Source: Pseudomonas agarici
GTDB lineage: Bacteria; Pseudomonadota; Gammaproteobacteria; Pseudomonadales; Pseudomonadaceae
Length of the DNA stretch: 64,000 bases
Assembly: GCF_900109755.1 (NCBI RefSeq)
Contig: NZ_FOAR01000006.1
Coordinates: 157,821 to 221,820, forward strand
Direction: 5' to 3'
Shown here: positions 39,316 to 47,727 of the stretch, piece after piece
Position numbering within the stretch: the first letter of the stretch is position 1
Layout: the number at the start of each line of letters is the position of its first letter
Program-made: the position numbers and the translations under genes
The notes under the pieces: generated by a model
The model's input: the letters and a program-made list of their open reading frames with translations, nothing else
Databases searched by the model: none
Told to the model about the DNA's origin: nothing

Positions 39316-40105
39316 GGGAATGCCTCAAGTTTAGTGGGTGAGAGCCTGGCAGAGCCGAGGCAATAGTCAGTTGCGCCTCGCTACGCTTGGCGTTTAGTGG
39401 CAGGTCATAGGTAATGCGAGCGCCATAGGCATAGGGGGCATGAGGGTCGATGCGTACCTTGTCGAACACCATCAGCCGGGTGCCCAAGCTGAACCCCTCA
39501 CTAAGGTCATGAGTGACCATGAATACGGTGAGCCGAGTCTCACGCCACAATTCCAATAGCAGCGCATGCATGTCCTTGCGGATACCGGGATCAAGTGCGC
39601 CAAACGGCTCATCCAGCAGCAGCACCCGAGGCTTCATGATCAACGCTTGAGCAATGGCAAGCCGCTGCTGCATGCCACCCGAAAGTTGTGATGGGTATTT
39701 CTCCAAAGCGTGTCCAAGCCCCACTTTGGATAGCAGTTGCGCTGCCTTCTCTTGAGCGAGCCGTTTACGCGGTCCGAACAGGCGTCCTACTAGAGGTGCG
39801 TTGGGGAGCTCCAGCCCCAACACAACGTTGTCCAGCACACTTAAGTGCGGGAACACGGAGTAGCGTTGGAACACAACGCCTCGGCTAGGATCCGGTTCAG
39901 CGGCCAGCGGCCGACCGTCCAGCAAGATCTCACCTTTGCTGGCTCTTTCTTGACCCAGCAGTAGGCGTAAGAAGGTCGATTTACCGCAGCCCGATGTGCC
40001 GACCATGGTGCAAAACTCGCCTTCGGCGATGCTCAGGTTCAGGCCTTCCAGCACCACGTGATCGCCGTATTGCTGCCACACGTTATTGATTTGAATGAAA
40101 CTCAC
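39308..40105 (-). CDS. ABC transporter ATP-binding protein of the guanidine/urea operon
   Basis: The 265-residue NitT/TauT-type ATPase has Walker A GTSGCGKSTFLRLLLG, signature QLSGGMQQRLAIAQAL and Walker B VLLLDEPFGALD with the H-loop MVTHDLSEG. It energises import of the operon's substrate. It overlaps the permease by 4 bases. Confidence 0.93.
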   Translation of the reverse strand: MSFIQINNVWQQYGDHVVLEGLNLSIAEGEFCTMVGTSGCGKSTFLRLLLGQERASKGEILLDGRPLAAEPDPSRGVVFQRYSVFPHLSVLDNVVLGLELPNAPLVGRLFGPRKRLAQEKAAQLLSKVGLGHALEKYPSQLSGGMQQRLAIAQALIMKPRVLLLDEPFGALDPGIRKDMHALLLELWRETRLTVFMVTHDLSEGFSLGTRLMVFDKVRIDPHAPYAYGARITYDLPLNAKRSEAQLTIASALPGSHPLNLRHSHE

Positions 40106-40917
40106 GGGCGAGCCCCCTCATACCATGGGAAAGCTCGGCGGGTGAGGGTCTTGAGCCCCCAATCCATAAGCCAGGCCAAGAGGGTGATCCACACCACGTA
40201 GGGCAGGATGATGTCCATGGCCAGATAACGACGCACCAGAAAAATCCGGTATCCCAAACCGTCTTGCGAAGCGATGGCCTCGGCTGCGATAAGAAACAGC
40301 CATGCGGAACCCAACACCAGACGCATTGAGATAAGCAAACGAGGAAGCAATGGTGGTAGTACGACCCGCAGGATCAGCGTCCAGGTCGACGAGCCCAATG
40401 TTTGGGCCTTGATGAGCAGCTCGACGGGTATTTCCCGTGCACGTTGTTCAAGATCCCGTGCCAGGATTGGCGTTATACCTATAACGATCAGCATGATCTT
40501 GGAAAGTTCGCCGAGGCCAAACACAATGAACAGGATTGGCAGGATCGCCAGTGGCGGCACCATCGACAGTACCACTAGCAGTGGGGACAACGTCGCACCG
40601 AACAGCGCCAGCGTGCCTGCTGCGATACCGAGGCACAGACCCAGCAGAGCGCTTGCGCCTAAGCCAATAGCCAAGCGTCGCAGACTTGACGCAGTGTCCT
40701 GCCACAGAAGATATCCGCCGTTGCGTTTGTCTTCAGTAAAGGCCATGCGTTTTACCGCATCGCTCATTTGCACCGCGCTCGGCAGAAGTTTGTCATTTGG
40801 GTTGTCCGCAAGCCGTTGCGCCGATCCCAGGAAGTAGGCGCCCAGCAATAGAACGAACGGAAGGATCACCAGTAGCCAGCGCGTAGAGCGATCAGGGTGA
40901 CGGTTAATCAACTGCAT
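40102..40917 (-). CDS. ABC transporter permease of the guanidine/urea operon
   Basis: The 271-residue product has an N-terminal helix, a periplasmic stretch, and a BPD_transp_1 domain with the EAA-like loop EQRAREIPVELLIKAQTLGSS. About six membrane helices are visible. It lies 15 bases after the binding-protein gene. It is the TauC/SsuC-type subunit that by context would import guanidine. Confidence 0.9.
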   Translation of the reverse strand: MQLINRHPDRSTRWLLVILPFVLLLGAYFLGSAQRLADNPNDKLLPSAVQMSDAVKRMAFTEDKRNGGYLLWQDTASSLRRLAIGLGASALLGLCLGIAAGTLALFGATLSPLLVVLSMVPPLAILPILFIVFGLGELSKIMLIVIGITPILARDLEQRAREIPVELLIKAQTLGSSTWTLILRVVLPPLLPRLLISMRLVLGSAWLFLIAAEAIASQDGLGYRIFLVRRYLAMDIILPYVVWITLLAWLMDWGLKTLTRRAFPWYEGARP

Positions 40918-40932
40918 AGTGCGCTCTCCTGA

Positions 40933-42000
40933 TCACAACTTGCCGTCAACGGCCATCTGCACGTAGCTAGGGTCGAAGCGCAATTTGATGTTGCCCTTAT
41001 CTCCATGGATGACGTCTTGAGCGAAGCTCATGCCCACGGCACTACTGTCCTTGGCACCTTCCCCGAGCAGACCGTGTTCGAAGGAAAAGTGGGCGACTTT
41101 GGCCATGGTCTTGGGAAGCTCAGGGCTGCTCGCAAAATCCAGCGTTTCTTGAGCGGTGTGGAACAGCCGGGTCGTTGCCAACTGCGATTTGAAACCTGCC
41201 AGATCAGTGCCGCAGGCCTGAGCCATATGCTCAAGCGCCGCTTCCCCTGCGGGGCTTGTGCTGCTCATGAGTTCCATGACTTCAAACCAGGCGCCGGCCA
41301 GCACTTTGCCCAAGGCAGGGTTGTCCTCCAGCGTTTGAGTGTTGAGGACCATCATGTCCAGGATTTCGCCCGGAATCTTGCTGGAGTCGAACACTTCGGT
41401 GACATCCGGCGTGGCCTTGATGTCGGCAAGCATGGGGTTCCAGGTTGTGACGGCTTGCACCTCGTCGGTGTTGAATGCCGCAGAGATATCCGCATCTGAA
41501 GTGTTGACCACCTTCAGGTCTTTTTCCCGCAGACCGACAGTATCGAGGGCTCGGGCCAGCAGGTAATGGGATACCGACAGCTCAACGAGATTGACGTCCA
41601 TGCCGCTGAGGTCAGCAATCGTTTTACCCGTGCCTTTGACGACGATGCCATCATTGCCGTTGGAGAAATCGCTGACGATGAGCGCCGTGCTATCGACACC
41701 GCCAGCAGCAGGGATGGTCAGGGCATCCATGTTGGTCATGGTGCAGCCATCGAACTGGCCCGCGGTGTATTGATTGATGGACTCGACGTAGTCGTTAAGC
41801 TGAGTGACCTTGACGTGAATGCCGTACTTCTTGGCCCACTTATCGACTACGCCTTGAGCCTGTGCGTACTCCCAAGGCATCCAGCCTGCATAGATCGTCC
41901 AGCACACGTTGAAGCCCGTCTTCGCGCCAGCGTGGGACGACGGACTGGTCAGCAGGGTGAGACCGGCGGCTAAGCAGGCGAAAAGAAGAGGGTTTCTCAT
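40933..42000 (-). CDS. ABC transporter periplasmic binding protein of the guanidine/urea operon
   Basis: The 355-residue product has a signal peptide with cleavage near SSHAGA. A NitT/TauT-type ligand-binding fold follows: VCWTIYAGWMPWEYAQAQGVVDKWAKKYG, DGCTMTNMDALTIPAAGGVDSTALIVSDFSNGNDGIV-type blocks. This subgroup is tied to urea-carboxylase operons. The Shine-Dalgarno GGAG is at 42009-42012. It is the first gene after the guanidine-I riboswitch, so its ligand is plausibly guanidine. Confidence 0.92.
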   Translation of the reverse strand: MRNPLLFACLAAGLTLLTSPSSHAGAKTGFNVCWTIYAGWMPWEYAQAQGVVDKWAKKYGIHVKVTQLNDYVESINQYTAGQFDGCTMTNMDALTIPAAGGVDSTALIVSDFSNGNDGIVVKGTGKTIADLSGMDVNLVELSVSHYLLARALDTVGLREKDLKVVNTSDADISAAFNTDEVQAVTTWNPMLADIKATPDVTEVFDSSKIPGEILDMMVLNTQTLEDNPALGKVLAGAWFEVMELMSSTSPAGEAALEHMAQACGTDLAGFKSQLATTRLFHTAQETLDFASSPELPKTMAKVAHFSFEHGLLGEGAKDSSAVGMSFAQDVIHGDKGNIKLRFDPSYVQMAVDGKL

Positions 42001-42064
42001 AACTAGGACTCCAGTTGAGGGTGGCCAGGCAAGGAGCAGCGCGACACCTGTGTAAACAGGTGGT

Positions 42065-42160
42065 CTGTCTCCCGGGCTTTTATCCCGCCGTGTAACCTCA
42101 ACTAGAGGTCGTCAGCTCTCGGTCCAGGCGTTCACTTTTCAGTGAATCGGAACCCTAGCC
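42065..42160 (-). promoter_or_regulatory. Guanidine-I (ykkC) riboswitch
   Basis: On the minus strand, in order and at normal spacing, are CTAGGGTTCCG (42158-42148), GGACCGAGAG (42125-42116) and ACGGCGGGATAAAAGCCCGG (inside 42093-42068), then GAGA. These are the conserved blocks of the guanidine-I aptamer. Downstream lies a perfect 7-bp hairpin (42045-42062) with loop GTAA on the plus strand and no U tract. CTCC at 42033-42036 could pair with the Shine-Dalgarno GGAG at 42009-42012, which would suit translational control. It leads into the ABC-transporter/DUF1989/carboxylase/AtzF operon. Confidence 0.92.
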
Positions 42161-42404
42161 AACCATTTTCAAATTGTGGTGCACTCAGCATTGGCTGCTC
42201 CTGCACATCCACCAATAAGCGAGATCCGTGCCAATCACTTTACGAGGCTTGATGTTTTTTGATAGCCGGCGGGGGCGGGGGCGGCAGCATTCGACGGAGA
42301 CCAACCGGGCCTTTCCAGTCATATTGCCCTTCGGCTTGATCGCACCAACTCAGGGCTTTGTGCCCTGATTTGTAGCGGTAGCAACGGGGGCTTGTCTAAT
42401 TGCT

Positions 42405-42555
42405 TAAGAGCGAACTAACCACACAGGCGTCTGCTAAATCCTGGCCGGACTGCTGGCGATAACTGCCTGGGCTGATGCCAAGCAAATTTTTTGAAATGGC
42501 GGCGAAATGACTCTTCGCAGCCAAATCCGGCTACTTCCACCAGACGCATCTTTGA
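42405..42555 (-). pseudogene. Remnant of an AraC/GlxA-type regulator C-terminus
   Basis: On the minus strand RLVEVAGFGCEESFRRHFK is followed, after removing one base from a run of six A (plus-strand T run 42486-42491), by NLLGISPGSYRQQSGQDLA. This is the second HTH helix pair of GlxA-like AraC regulators. The N-terminal three quarters is absent. Confidence 0.75.
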
Positions 42556-43169
42556 TGATTCAAGAAGTTACTTTGCGTGTTAGCGGACAAGCAAGTAACC
42601 ACGCACGGGGAAGCTATTGATGGGCTCAAGGAAATGTCCCTATCGGTCGATGAAGGCGCATCCGTTACTTCTATAGGCGTTTCCGCCAGTATTGATATGA
42701 GTCAGCGCTTGGTCGAGCGCCTACAGGCTTGCGAACTGGCTGAATGGTACTGAGTCGCAACTGGATTTTGATTGGGCAGAAAATGACATCTCAAGAAGAT
42801 CTCGAGATTTTTACAAATAAAATTTATAGGTGCACTCTCATTGAGTCCTTCTTTTCTCATCGCATTGAGCTTGATCCTACGCTATCGAAGCTCGTGCAGT
42901 TTTGCTTCGCCTGCTCGGGCGAATGCTTTGTGATGACGGCCAGCTTTCAAGTACTGCGGGTTTAAGCCTTTCGTCAGATTGGCCCATTTCCTATAAAACA
43001 AACACCTCCTGGGTGGTGACCTGCCTGTGTCCGGAATCTACCTGGTTGACGGCCAAGCCTGTTGCACCGCCTGCATTACCATGCTGCATACACTTCACTG
43101 CTATTCGATGAGTTGCTATGCAAGACTCCTCGCACTAATTACAAGATAGTTCAGGCTGTGGAGTGTATT
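42556..43169. other. Spacer between the AraC remnant and the nitroreductase gene
   Basis: About 610 bases, AT-richer than the core. A plus-strand open stretch ending at 42752 (…LVERLQACELAEWY) and a 73-codon frame at 42744-42965 show no recognisable family. It is probably decayed sequence plus the promoter of 43170. Confidence 0.4.
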
Positions 43170-43865
43170 ATGAGTGTGCCCGTTGATGGCTTTGATGCAG
43201 TGGTTGCTTCGCGCAGGGCTGTGCGGGCTTTTCTACCGACGCCGGTATCAAAGAAGTTGATCAGTGAAATCATCGACGTCGCTCGTTTGGCTCCCAGCAA
43301 TTCCAACACGCAGCCTTGGTCGATCCATGTGCTGACCGGGGCGCCGAAGCAGACCTTGAGCGCCCTGCTGGCTACTGCCCACACCGATCCGACTGCCGAG
43401 CCGCTGATGCATCTGCCAGACGACCTTGCGCCGAAATACCGTGAGCGGCAGGAGCACTTCGGGGCGTTGTTCTATGCTCTTCATCAAATAGAAAAATGCG
43501 ATGCTGCCGGGCGAGCCAGGGTAAGCGGACTGAATTTTGAGTTTTTTGGAGCACCAGTAGGACTGATTTTTACAATCGATGCCAACTTGAAAAAATACAG
43601 TTGGCTCGACTACGGGCTCTTCCTCCAAACCTTGATGCTTACCGCGCGTGCGCGCGGTTTGGCAACTTGTCCGCAGGTTTCCTTCGCTCGTTTCCAGGCC
43701 CTGATCAAGGATTTTTTACGGCTGGATGATCATCAGGAAATTGTCTGTGGCATGTCGCTGGGTTATGCGGATGAAACTGCACCGGTGAATTCACTGCGTA
43801 TGCCCCGAGAGACAACGCAAGCCATCAGTAGTCCATTTTTCAGGATTCCGCTATCTATCGAGTAG
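43170..43865 (+). CDS. Nitroreductase-family oxidoreductase
   Basis: The 231-residue FMN enzyme starts MSVPVDGFDAVVASRRAVRAF, followed by LISEIIDVARLAPSNSNTQPW (FMN-binding Ser/Asn/Gln). The C-terminal block has GLATCPQVSFARFQALIKDFL and EIVCGMSLGYAD. GTGGAGTG precedes ATG 43170; an ATG at 43062 is too far. It reduces nitroaromatics, quinones or enones with NAD(P)H. It is followed 39 bases later by an FMN reductase, suggesting joint transcription. Confidence 0.88.
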   Translation: MSVPVDGFDAVVASRRAVRAFLPTPVSKKLISEIIDVARLAPSNSNTQPWSIHVLTGAPKQTLSALLATAHTDPTAEPLMHLPDDLAPKYRERQEHFGALFYALHQIEKCDAAGRARVSGLNFEFFGAPVGLIFTIDANLKKYSWLDYGLFLQTLMLTARARGLATCPQVSFARFQALIKDFLRLDDHQEIVCGMSLGYADETAPVNSLRMPRETTQAISSPFFRIPLSIE

Positions 43866-43904
43866 TCGGCATCCTTCATATGGCAACACGAGGTCTACAT
43901 AAAA

Positions 43905-44486
43905 ATGGCAGTAAGAGTTTTGGCCGTGTCCGGCAGTGCCCGAAAGGGTTCATTGAATCAAAAGCTTCTGAATGTTGTTGTGCAGGGCGCATTGTCGGCA
44001 GGCGCTGAAGTGACAGTAATTTCGTTGAGCGACTATCCGCTGCCTTTTTTCGACAGTGACCTTGAAAAGGAGCAGGGCGTTCCGCTTCAAGCGTTGCGTC
44101 TGCAGAAGTTGTTCAGTGAGCACGATGCGTTGCTGGTAGCTTCCCCGGATTATAATGGTGGATATACAGCCCTGCTGAAAAATGCTATCGACTGGATGAG
44201 TCGGCCGACTCTGGAAAAAGTCTCTGGATTAGCGTTGTTTGCCAATAAGGCGACTGCTGTGATATCGGCATCGCCCGGTCCGATGGGCGGCATTCGTTCC
44301 ATGTTGGCCATGCGTGGTGTACTGGAAAGGCTCGGTGCTGTGCTCATTCCCCAGACGTTTACGTTAGGCGTCGCACACCAGGCATTTGCGGAAAATGGTC
44401 AGTTGGCCGATGCGCAGGTGGACGGCGAGGTGAAGGCGATCGGTGCGACCTTGGTCAGATACTCCGGCGCACTTCGCGAAGCCTGA
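43905..44486 (+). CDS. NADPH-dependent FMN reductase
   Basis: The 193-residue flavodoxin-fold protein has the phosphate loop VSGSARKGSLNQKLL and the typical SPDYNGGYTALLKNAIDWMSR. It belongs to the SsuE/ChrR/azoreductase-like FMN_red family and could supply reduced flavin or detoxify quinones. It converges on the LysR gene with only 38 bases between. Confidence 0.9.
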   Translation: MAVRVLAVSGSARKGSLNQKLLNVVVQGALSAGAEVTVISLSDYPLPFFDSDLEKEQGVPLQALRLQKLFSEHDALLVASPDYNGGYTALLKNAIDWMSRPTLEKVSGLALFANKATAVISASPGPMGGIRSMLAMRGVLERLGAVLIPQTFTLGVAHQAFAENGQLADAQVDGEVKAIGATLVRYSGALREA

Positions 44487-44524
44487 TCAGAATCTGAGCA
44501 GGATGTCGCCACGAACGGCCTTGC

Positions 44525-45514
44525 TCAGTTCTGTAAACGAGAAACTTCATCTGCTGCTGCACTGATTTGACTATGTAGCCAACGTTGGGCGGGATCATTG
44601 TCATTGCTGCTGTGCCAGATCATATCCAGTTGCTGGCGGGTAGCAGCGTAAGGCGTTGGTTTGATCATGAAGCCCAATGTTCTTGCAAATGTCCTGGCCA
44701 GTGGCTGCGGCATGATTGCCAATAGCTCGCTCTTCTCTAAAAGCATCGGCAATGCCAGAAAGTGTGGAAGTACGATTTGCCGTCGTACCGATAACCCCGC
44801 CTCTGCCATCGCCTGTTCCAGGGCGTTGCGATCATACATTTGCGCCTGCCTGGCCAGCCCTCTTTCGAGTATGTAACCGCTCAGCACCCCTTCGCCTTCG
44901 CCGCCCAAGGATACTACCGCCAGCGGATATCTGGTCAGGTCCTGTAATTGCAGCGTTTTTGCACCAATCGGATGTTCACCGCTACAGATGAAGACCTCGT
45001 CCTGAAACAGTACCGGTTTTGTGCGAAATCGTTCGGGAACGCTACGGAAAGTACCTATCGCGACGTCAATTCGCCCCAAGTCAATCTGCTCGGCGAGGTC
45101 TAAGCGAGTCGCCGGAGTAATCTGCAGATCGATACCCGGGGCCGCTGTCGATAATTGATGATTGAGTTGCGGTAGAAGCGTTGCCGAAATGTAGTCGTTG
45201 GCCGCGATCACAAAGGAGCGGCTCACCTTCTCTGGTTCGAAGGGAGAGGCCGCCTGGGTTAGGGTTTTACTCATGTTGAGTAATGCCGCACGAAGCGGGC
45301 CGCTGATCTCTATCGCATAGCTGGTGGGTGTCATCCCCTTCCCCGTGCGCACAAAAATCTCCTGGCCCAAGCCTTCTCGTAAACGGGACAACGCATGACT
45401 GACAGCCGATTGACTCAGATGCAGGCGTTGGCTGGCACGCAGCACACTGTGTTCTTCCATAACCGCATCAAATACTCTAATTAGATTGAGATCCAGTTTG
45501 TCGAAAGCAATCAT
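44525..45514 (-). CDS. LysR-family regulator
   Basis: The 329-residue product has an N-terminal HTH (LDLNLIRVFDAVMEEHSVLRASQRLHLSQSAVSHALSRLRE-type order) and a substrate-binding domain of the NahR/NodD-like group. It is divergent from the GMC oxidoreductase gene, the normal arrangement for a LysR regulator and its target. The intergenic region contains the conserved element at 45775-45832. Confidence 0.92.
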   Translation of the reverse strand: MIAFDKLDLNLIRVFDAVMEEHSVLRASQRLHLSQSAVSHALSRLREGLGQEIFVRTGKGMTPTSYAIEISGPLRAALLNMSKTLTQAASPFEPEKVSRSFVIAANDYISATLLPQLNHQLSTAAPGIDLQITPATRLDLAEQIDLGRIDVAIGTFRSVPERFRTKPVLFQDEVFICSGEHPIGAKTLQLQDLTRYPLAVVSLGGEGEGVLSGYILERGLARQAQMYDRNALEQAMAEAGLSVRRQIVLPHFLALPMLLEKSELLAIMPQPLARTFARTLGFMIKPTPYAATRQQLDMIWHSSNDNDPAQRWLHSQISAAADEVSRLQN

Positions 45515-45774
45515 GGTGAAAATTTCCGGATAGGCCGTATTAGCTATTGATTTGATTATAAAAAGCTGCCGTTGGCAAGCCCGCTTCCCTGTTTGAGAGC
45601 TAATGAGGTTACTGCATTTCGATACTGCATAGAATTATATTTCTATGGAAGATCGAAGATGGAGATTGTTGGAGGCGATAAGTCGGAAGTGTCTTTAGAT
45701 GAAAACGGATGCGAGCTCCAGGTACTCAAAGTTTTCTCAAATTGAGCGGGTCACGAGAATTATTCGTCCTGTTC

Positions 45775-45832
45775 TATGCATTGTCTTTCTGCATAATTTT
45801 CACTGCCGATCCGGGGAGCGCTGTGCGATGCT
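45775..45832 (+). promoter_or_regulatory. Repeated cis-element, copy 1 (GMC promoter region)
   Basis: TATGCA-N9-TGCATA (45775-45795) is followed by ATTTTCACTGCC and, 29 bases after the inverted repeat, by TGCGATGCT (45824-45832). The same blocks with identical spacing occur at 49114-49171. The dyad has the shape of a LysR-type box. It lies about 210 bases upstream of the GMC coding region and 260 upstream of the divergent LysR. Confidence 0.7.
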
Positions 45833-46005
45833 ATTTTTTTCAGTTATGGAGAAATTGTAACGGCTAAAAATTTTTGCATCTCTGTGCCGAAATGGCGCAA
45901 GGATGTTGTTAGCTGACTTGGGTCGCAAAAATCTCCAGGTAGCTACTCGTTACAATGCTGTGCCCTGGGATTAATGAGCTGTGTTCAACTAATGGCTAGG
46001 ATAAA

Positions 46006-47670
46006 ATAATAATTAAAGACCGTTTCGATTATATTGTTATTGGCGCTGGCAGTTCCGGTTGCGTTACTGCGAACAGACTTGTTTTGGAACATGATGCTCG
46101 AGTTTTATTACTGGAAGCGGGGCCTAGCGATAACAATTCTCTTATTAAAATACCTGCCGCCAGCTTTAAAATGCTTTCTGGTAGCTCTCCCTTTGTTAAA
46201 CGCATCGCTTCGACGCCGCAGGCTTCGCTTGGAGGGCGGATTGTCGAGATACCTCAGGGTAACGTTGTGGGTGGTGGAAGTTCAGTCAACATTATGCTGT
46301 ATGCAAGAGGCTCACGCCTGGATTACGAAAGATGGGATCAGGCCACTGATGGTGCCGGTTGGGGCTGGGATGATATGGTTCCCTATTTTCGACGCCAAGA
46401 GAGTAACCAGCGTTTCGAGAACGAAGCTCATGGTGGTGATGGGCCGCTGAAAGTATCGGACGCTCCTTATCTGATCGAAGCCGATACCTTATTTCTGCGC
46501 ACCATGCAAAACCTAGGCGTTCCCTTCACTGCTGACTTCAACGCTGGCAATTTGCACGGTGTTGGCCTCACTCAATCCACGATATACAAAGGCAAGCGTT
46601 GCAGTGCGGCGGACGCATTCCTGCTTCCGATCATAGATGATCCACGACTGACCTTAGTAACTTCTGCGCGTGTAAACCGCATTCTCTTTGAGGGTAAGCG
46701 CGCAGTGGGCGTGCAATATGTGGTAAATGGAGTGACACATGAGCGTACCACCACCGGAGAAGTCATCCTCACAGCAGGTGCGTTGGTAACACCACAGTTG
46801 CTGATGTTGTCTGGTATCGGTCCACGAGAACATCTTGAGCAGCATGGAATCAAGCCGCTCGTTGATTTACCGGGAGTCGGTCAGAACTTACAGGACCACC
46901 ATGTCGCCATTCTATCCGCCACGACCAAACGGCCGATTGGCTATTTCGGTGAAGATCGTGGGGTGAAAGCGCTTAAAAATGCAATCCAATATTTCGCCTT
47001 TAAAAACAGTGGTCCTATCGGCTCGACCGGCTCGGAAAGCATGGCGTTCGTGAACCTCGATGATCCCGAGGCTGACCCCGATATACAGATTTACTGCGTT
47101 GGTGTCATGTACCCATCGATCAAGCGCGAGCCGACCGATGCGGTCACGTTATTGGCGAACTTGGTCAAGCCTCTATCGCGCGGTCAGGTTCGGCTGCGCT
47201 CGGCAGATCCTGCGGATCATCCTGAAATGAATCTTGGCTGGCTCAGCAATCCGGAAGACAGTCGTCGCCTCTTGCAGGCTCTCAAGTACCTCAGAAAAAT
47301 TACCGCGACCGAACCCTTTGCTTCAACGATAGATGAGGTGTTTTCACCAAGCGCGAACCTGCAATCGGATGAAGAGTTGATGGATTACATCCACCAAACC
47401 ACCGAGAGTAATTACCATCCGGTCGGTACATGCAAGATGGGTCTGGAAGACGACCCGATGTCGGTGGTGAATGCAGACCTGAAAGTAATAGGGGTCCAAA
47501 ACCTACGCGTTTTCGACTGTTCGATGATGCCGGTGATTATCAGTGCCAATACCAACGCAACTGCTATGGCCGTTGCTGACAAGGGCGTCGATCATATGAT
47601 GGGAACTCGGGGACGGCGTGTTCAAGAACATTCGGCGCATAGCAAGGCGAGCGAATACGTCAAGGGCTAA
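46006..47670 (+). CDS. GMC-family alcohol dehydrogenase/oxidase with no canonical start
   Basis: About 554 residues. The Rossmann motif DYIVIGAGSSGCVTANRLVLEHDARVLLLEAG-type begins at about 46024. GNVVGGGSSVNIMLYARGSRLDYERW, the signature TAGALVTPQLLMLSGIGP, and catalytic His/Asn blocks NYHPVGTCKMG and ISANTNATAMA follow. It resembles choline dehydrogenase/AlkJ-type enzymes oxidising primary alcohols with FAD. An in-frame stop (TAG 45997) precedes the reading frame, and no ATG, GTG or TTG occurs until TTG 46084, which lies after the FAD motif. The candidate starts are ATA 46006, ATA 46009 or ATT 46012 behind AGGA, so the boundary is uncertain. Confidence 0.85.
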   Translation: MIIKDRFDYIVIGAGSSGCVTANRLVLEHDARVLLLEAGPSDNNSLIKIPAASFKMLSGSSPFVKRIASTPQASLGGRIVEIPQGNVVGGGSSVNIMLYARGSRLDYERWDQATDGAGWGWDDMVPYFRRQESNQRFENEAHGGDGPLKVSDAPYLIEADTLFLRTMQNLGVPFTADFNAGNLHGVGLTQSTIYKGKRCSAADAFLLPIIDDPRLTLVTSARVNRILFEGKRAVGVQYVVNGVTHERTTTGEVILTAGALVTPQLLMLSGIGPREHLEQHGIKPLVDLPGVGQNLQDHHVAILSATTKRPIGYFGEDRGVKALKNAIQYFAFKNSGPIGSTGSESMAFVNLDDPEADPDIQIYCVGVMYPSIKREPTDAVTLLANLVKPLSRGQVRLRSADPADHPEMNLGWLSNPEDSRRLLQALKYLRKITATEPFASTIDEVFSPSANLQSDEELMDYIHQTTESNYHPVGTCKMGLEDDPMSVVNADLKVIGVQNLRVFDCSMMPVIISANTNATAMAVADKGVDHMMGTRGRRVQEHSAHSKASEYVKG

Positions 47671-47680
47671 CGACATCGGC

Positions 47681-47722
47681 AAAGGCCCAATGGTTTAACT
47701 AAAATCATTGGGCCTTTGTTTT
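47681..47722. terminator. Bidirectional terminator between GMC and FadL genes
   Basis: AAAGGCCCAATG (47681-47692) and CATTGGGCCTTT (47706-47717) form a perfect 12-bp stem with T-rich flank on the plus strand and A-rich flank serving the minus strand. It lies between convergent genes. Confidence 0.88.
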
Positions 47723-47727
47723 CTAAT

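Noticed and set aside
42744..42965. 73-codon plus-strand frame in the spacer before the nitroreductase gene
   Set aside because: No Shine-Dalgarno, no family resemblance and irregular codon use; probably decayed sequence.
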